A stretch of 64,000 nucleotides of DNA from NCBI GenBank assembly GCA_039000515.1, contig JBCFYV010011135.1, positions 11,826,468 through 11,890,467 on the forward strand. Reading direction: 5' to 3'. This document shows positions 59,403 through 64,000 of this stretch, piece by piece; the stretch's first letter is position 1, and the number at the start of each line of letters is the position of its first letter. The position numbers were made by a program, and so were the translations under genes. The notes under the pieces are model-generated. The model did not search any database and had not been told where the DNA came from. It was given only the letters and a program-made list of their open reading frames with translations. The stretch comes from Timema cristinae (taxonomy: Eukaryota > Arthropoda > Insecta > Phasmatodea > Timematidae).

Positions 59403-60066
59403 TGGAAAATAAGGATATGAAAGTAAAGCACAGCAACCATAACATTTTGAACAAAGACAAGAACAAATAACAAAGAGAATATTTAAAAGGCTAAGAAATG
59501 AACCGGTTTCTTATTTACGCACCTAAATCGTAGATAGTATAAATCACTCTCTCAAGAATAAACCAGGTATTTATATTTATTATAGTACTTTCATTCACAT
59601 TAGGGATAGCGGTTCTACCGTTACTCATTACACTATGACCTTATCCCATAAACTACAATTTAATGTAACCAAGTGAAGCCCGCTTAATACCTTTCAGGGT
59701 AGAAAAAAATAAACAGAGCTAAATCTACAATCCAATCAATAGAGTTTAGATTTTTTATGGATGCAGAGTCTTAGCTAATTCTGGCCTCAACATAATCTAT
59801 TTTTACAGATTTTATTAGAGTACACACTGTACACACAAACCAAACGTGGACTAATGTTTCTATTTTCTCGTGTTTGATAAAGTCAATAGTAAATGATGAA
59901 CACTATTAAGTGAAAATTATCTCTTTGGGTAATTATTTGTCATAAAACAGTAGGAAGCCTTCCATAATACCAAGACTCATAGGCACGATACATATAATTC
60001 CTTTGTAGAACGATGACTTACTGTTACTCAGTAAAGAGGAGAATAAAGAAGTTTTACTGTACTCAC

Positions 60067-60918
60067 CTCTGATGACGCACGTTCGCAAGCGTACACGTAT
60101 AACAAGAGCAGGAAGGCATAGAAAAAAAACCACGTCAAAAAGTCAAAGTAAAATCCAGCATGTCCTTCTTTCGAATTATGATAGCTGAAAAATGTGAGTA
60201 TCATATACAGTGTGGATACGATTAATTGAATTAAGATTGACGCCAATGATTCGAGCAATTGAATGGAGTAGGAGGTGTTTAATAGATGTACCACGTATAC
60301 TATGCCTGCGCGGTGCTCTGACAAAATAACCACCTCTTCCCAATTGGTGATGGAGCCGTCCAAACGTTGGCTGATGTGGGTTATATGTTCCCTAATCATT
60401 AGGACTAGAAATATAAACTGGAGCTGAACCAGGAACAATGTGAACTCCACGATAGAAAGTATTATAATGTTTAATTCAAACTCGTATATATAATGTCCAT
60501 AGCTGGCAATTAATAACACGGTTCCAACGTCTAAACTAATAAAGAAAGCTCTCTTCGGGCGGATATAGTTAAAACACTCTTTTTTGACTAGTTTTTTCAT
60601 AAATGACATCTTGGTGATAATTCTGGTCACGTTTGACTGTTTGAATACACAGCTAACTATTATCAGGATGAAAGAAAAGAAGAGGGTAGAGAACATAATA
60701 CTTCTGGAAATATGTTTAGCATCGGATAAGTCGAGCTCATTAAAATAACTTAAATTGAGAACTTATAATAGACAAACAATTAATGGGAATAATATCTTGT
60801 AAAATATTTTCAAAACATTCAATGGAGATTTAAATGATGGAGGGTGTATATCGAAAGAGAATATCCCGAAAATAATTGAAATATAGTTAAACAATTTGAT
60901 TGTAGAGTATATATCCAT
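60067..60918 (-). pseudogene. Gustatory receptor-like GrB2, broken first exon
   Basis: Nearly identical to GrB1 over its whole length. The ATG at 60916-60918 is kept, as is the strong donor GAG/GTGAGT (exon end 60067). At 60763-60765 the codon for Tyr52 (TAT in GrB1) is TAA, stopping translation before the first membrane segment is complete. A downstream Met (60694-60696) could restart a 222-codon frame but would lack the N-terminal region. Other changes from GrB1 are few, so the loss is recent. Same caveat on missing 3' exons as for GrB1. Confidence 0.82.
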
Positions 60919-61661
60919 CTTGAATGTTGTAGCAAGTACAACAATAGAGAAAATGAAAACTTATATTGAATATCAATACACTCAAACCTTCACCGATCAA
61001 TAAAACATTTTAATATCCATTAAGAACTTTGTGTTGACTAATAATTAGGATATAAGTTGATAAATAATTGCGGTCTATACCAATTTGTGTACAATCTAAA
61101 TACTTTTTACATTGAGTTTTATTCTTTCATATATAATATTAAAAAATATTAATCGATAAACATCACTTTTAATTATCTTAAGTAAAGTAATTCGTCTCCA
61201 TAATTTATACTGATCAATAAAAGGATACAAGACCTTTTTTTATCACGAGTTATATTTTAATACAATTTAAGACACGTGGACGTATCGCTCCTGGCGTCGT
61301 TGGTTCGGCTTCTTACCAGAATAGAATACGGCCTAATCACTTTGGCTACACTTGCTTAGGTTTATAAATCCTCTAAAAATTAGGATAAATATTGTTTTGG
61401 TTACGAAAATGTCCTGTAGGATTCTCCCTGTCAGGGTATATTTTACAAAAGTCCACGGTAGAATATGTCTATCTATAATAACACGGAAAATGTAGCATAT
61501 AAAAGGTATTCAATGTTTTCAAGGAGCAAATATTAAAGTGATCGTGTAAACTTGTCAGAGGAAGAGGGGAAGGGTTATTGGCACATAGAAAAGAGCCCTC
61601 TATGGTGAAATAATAGTTTTCTGAATCAAATAGCCGAAGATATTATTTATGCTTTTGAGTG

Positions 61662-61773
61662 AGGATTATTCTATTTAGATATTATATTCTGAAAACTGAA
61701 AAATGACACCTAAACATGACCCGAGACCTTTGGCTTAGTACGAAAATGTTATAACCAGTGAGCTAGCCAGGAA
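61662..61773 (-). repeat. SINE family C, unit 2 copy
   Basis: Same insertion as 41462-41573 with a few substitutions. Confidence 0.65.
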
Positions 61774-62155
61774 TATTTAGAATGATTAATGGATAACTTC
61801 GAGAAATCTGGGAAAGCAATGGCCAATTTTGTACCAGAAAATTTAAAGACCTGTATTAAAATAAATTAATAAAATACCGGTATATTTGTGACATTAACAT
61901 AATTTATCTAAAATATACACAAATGTGGGTATATAATAAAATAAATGTGGGATGAAGTAACAAATACTTTTATTGAAGCACATATTTTAGCATCCCTCTC
62001 CTTTTTTGTAGCTCTTGAAACAAAGTGTTAAAATGATTGTAAATATGTCTTAAGCATGATATGAACATTAAAAAGATCAAATTAATTTATTTCATAGTTA
62101 ATTTGATAAAAATTAAATTGACTACCAATATAGTTAAATTAAAATAAATTGTTTA

Positions 62156-62400
<245 letters not shown>

Positions 62401-62472
62401 ATATATATAAAAAAAAATTATGTTTTGGAAACCTTGGAAACATAGATAGTTTGTTGCAGTCACTCTATTGAA

Positions 62473-62760
62473 TTATTTTTATTAGCACCGCGTCTTACTA
62501 CCCGTTCGGGTTATACACACGCTAATGTGTAATGGTAGGTTGATTGTGAGATGAAATAGAGGACCTACAGCTTAACGTGGAAATCGAACCACGGTGGAGG
62601 TCTGGCATTCCCCACATTCACAAGTTGTGATTAATACACGTCTTGTCAGAGGTGAAAGGAAGGGTTTGGTGATCAGATAAATCTGAGCCGGGACCGAGGA
62701 TTGAACCCCGGACCCCCAACACACAAGTCCGACACCTTACCCCTAGAGCACCAGGTCACC
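62473..62760 (-). mobile_element. SINE family A beside GrA3
   Basis: Same site and strand as the copies beside GrA1 and GrA2, flanked by CTCTATTGAA. Confidence 0.87.
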
Positions 62761-62874
62761 CTCTATTGAACTATTAATCAAAGGCACATAGTATAATGTA
62801 TAACTTGGTGTATAATCTATAATGTATAGCTTATTTATAGTAATGGATCGATATAAAAACTTGATTGTACTAAC

Positions 62875-63591
62875 CTCTAACATCGTAGATTCACAAGCGT
62901 GCACATATGACAAGAGCATAAACGCATAAAAAGACATGTGTGTAAAAATGTTGCATAACAATACAATTAAATTATTTCCCAAATGTACGAAAATCAAGAA
63001 CATCAGAAAGAATGTTAAAACAGTTAATAGGATGAAGATGCACGCCACTGACGACAACACTTCGATTGAGTAGGTTGCATTGACTAGACCCACGATGCCA
63101 ACTATGCCTCCACAGTGCTCTGCCAAAGTATCTACCTCCACTCGAAATACATCATCGTTTATATAATGTTGATATAAAACCACCAATAAAAAAATTTCCA
63201 ACTATTAAATTAATATAGCTTGCTTTCTTTGGGCGGTTAAATCAATACAGCCTTTAAGAACATTTTTTTCCAAAGAGAAAAGCTTTTCAATAATGCCGGC
63301 CATAATTGATTGGTTAAACACACAGTTGAAAATTGTCAGAATGTATGCACAAAGAACCGCACAGCTCATAATGCTATTGGCAATACTAGCAATATCATTA
63401 AAGGCAATGGTATAAGTAGAATACAAAATGTGTCCATATAATAGAGAAAAAATCAATGGCAATACAATTTTGTATGACATTTTCAAATCATTCGATGGAG
63501 ATTTGAATGATGGAGGGAATTTATCCAACGAGAATATACCATAAATGTATGAAAAATAGTTGAGATATTTGAGTGTTGTGTATATATCCAT
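62875..63591 (-). pseudogene. Gustatory receptor-like GrA3, frameshifted and deleted
   Basis: Type A receptor exon with the ATG at 63589-63591 and donor-like GAG/GTTAGT at 62875. One A is missing at about 63238-63241 relative to GrA2, and one extra A lies at about 63187-63194. The two shifts cancel, but a stop (63202-63204) falls in the shifted stretch between them. A net 129-bp in-frame deletion at about 63140 removes roughly 43 codons, covering the fourth membrane segment and the loop with the REHLVYINHCLDG motif. It is clearly non-functional. The rest is close to GrA1 and GrA2. Confidence 0.85.
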
Positions 63592-64000
63592 CTTAGATGA
63601 TGTTAGCAAGTTCAGCCAGAGGCATAATGGACACTTATTTACAATGTCACTTCATTTTAAGGTTCATCGTTCAATATAAGCTTATTGTATTCATGCGGAC
63701 TTTATTTTAATCTCATTAGGTAATTGGAAATAATTAAATAGCTTTTGTCAACATCATTTTATATATTAGAAGAAGTAAAGATTTTTTTTTTTTCAAAATG
63801 AACTTATTTGAATACTTGTATATATTATGTACACTCCAATTATAATTTTCAAAAGGCCACTAATCAATATATTAATCATATTAAGTGTTGAAGCTGTCCC
63901 TCAGTTTAGGTCTAAATCAATAAATGAACATAACATTTTAGTTTCTAATACAAACACATTTTTAATCAAGTGCAATTAACTTAAGAATACAATATATTGG

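Overview
This is AT-rich, repeat-dominated eukaryotic DNA, almost certainly from an insect. The firmest evidence is a tandem cluster of multi-transmembrane genes of the insect gustatory receptor (Gr, 7tm_7) type. Several tRNA-derived SINE families, a Gypsy element, LINE fragments and a hAT element support a mid-to-large insect genome. I could not resolve the order. No functional tRNA or rRNA gene, CRISPR array or bacterial-style operon was seen.

Left third (1-28.4 kb): a graveyard of repeats. A 46-bp minisatellite opens the window and recurs at 19.7-20.2 kb and, inverted, at 28.0-28.4 kb. A degenerate multicopy gene (1.4-6.65 kb) is split by two nested insertions with matching target-site duplications. 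These are a 2.0-kb LTR-like sequence and the 3' end of a LINE. A complete and apparently very young Gypsy element (7.67-15.36 kb) has near-identical 1.3-kb LTRs, an intact 1056-aa pol and a broken gag. LINE reverse-transcriptase remnants lie at 21.2 kb (+) and 23.6-25.2 kb (-).

Middle (28.4-33.8 kb): degenerate short tandem repeats and AT-rich sequence with no recognisable gene.

Right half (33.8-64 kb): a tandem array with a unit of about 8 kb, each complete unit carrying two divergent Gr genes on the minus strand (here type B and type A). Unit 0 is partial (33.8-36.14 kb, GrA1). Unit 1 spans 36.14-44.19 kb (GrB1, GrA2). Unit 2 spans 55.10-64 kb (GrB2, GrA3). The large first exon is open only in unit 1; GrA1, GrB2 and GrA3 carry stops, frameshifts or a deletion. 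Shared and private insertions order the events: a SINE-A beside GrA predates all copies, a SINE-B came after unit 0 split off, then the 8-kb unit duplicated, then a further SINE landed in unit 2. Between units 1 and 2 sits a 10.9-kb insertion (44,193-55,103) with a TTAA target duplication, short terminal inverted repeats and a decayed YqaJ-type nuclease gene. Its empty site is preserved in the first paralogous unit. This insertion, and the way the array records its own history, are the most interesting parts of the window.
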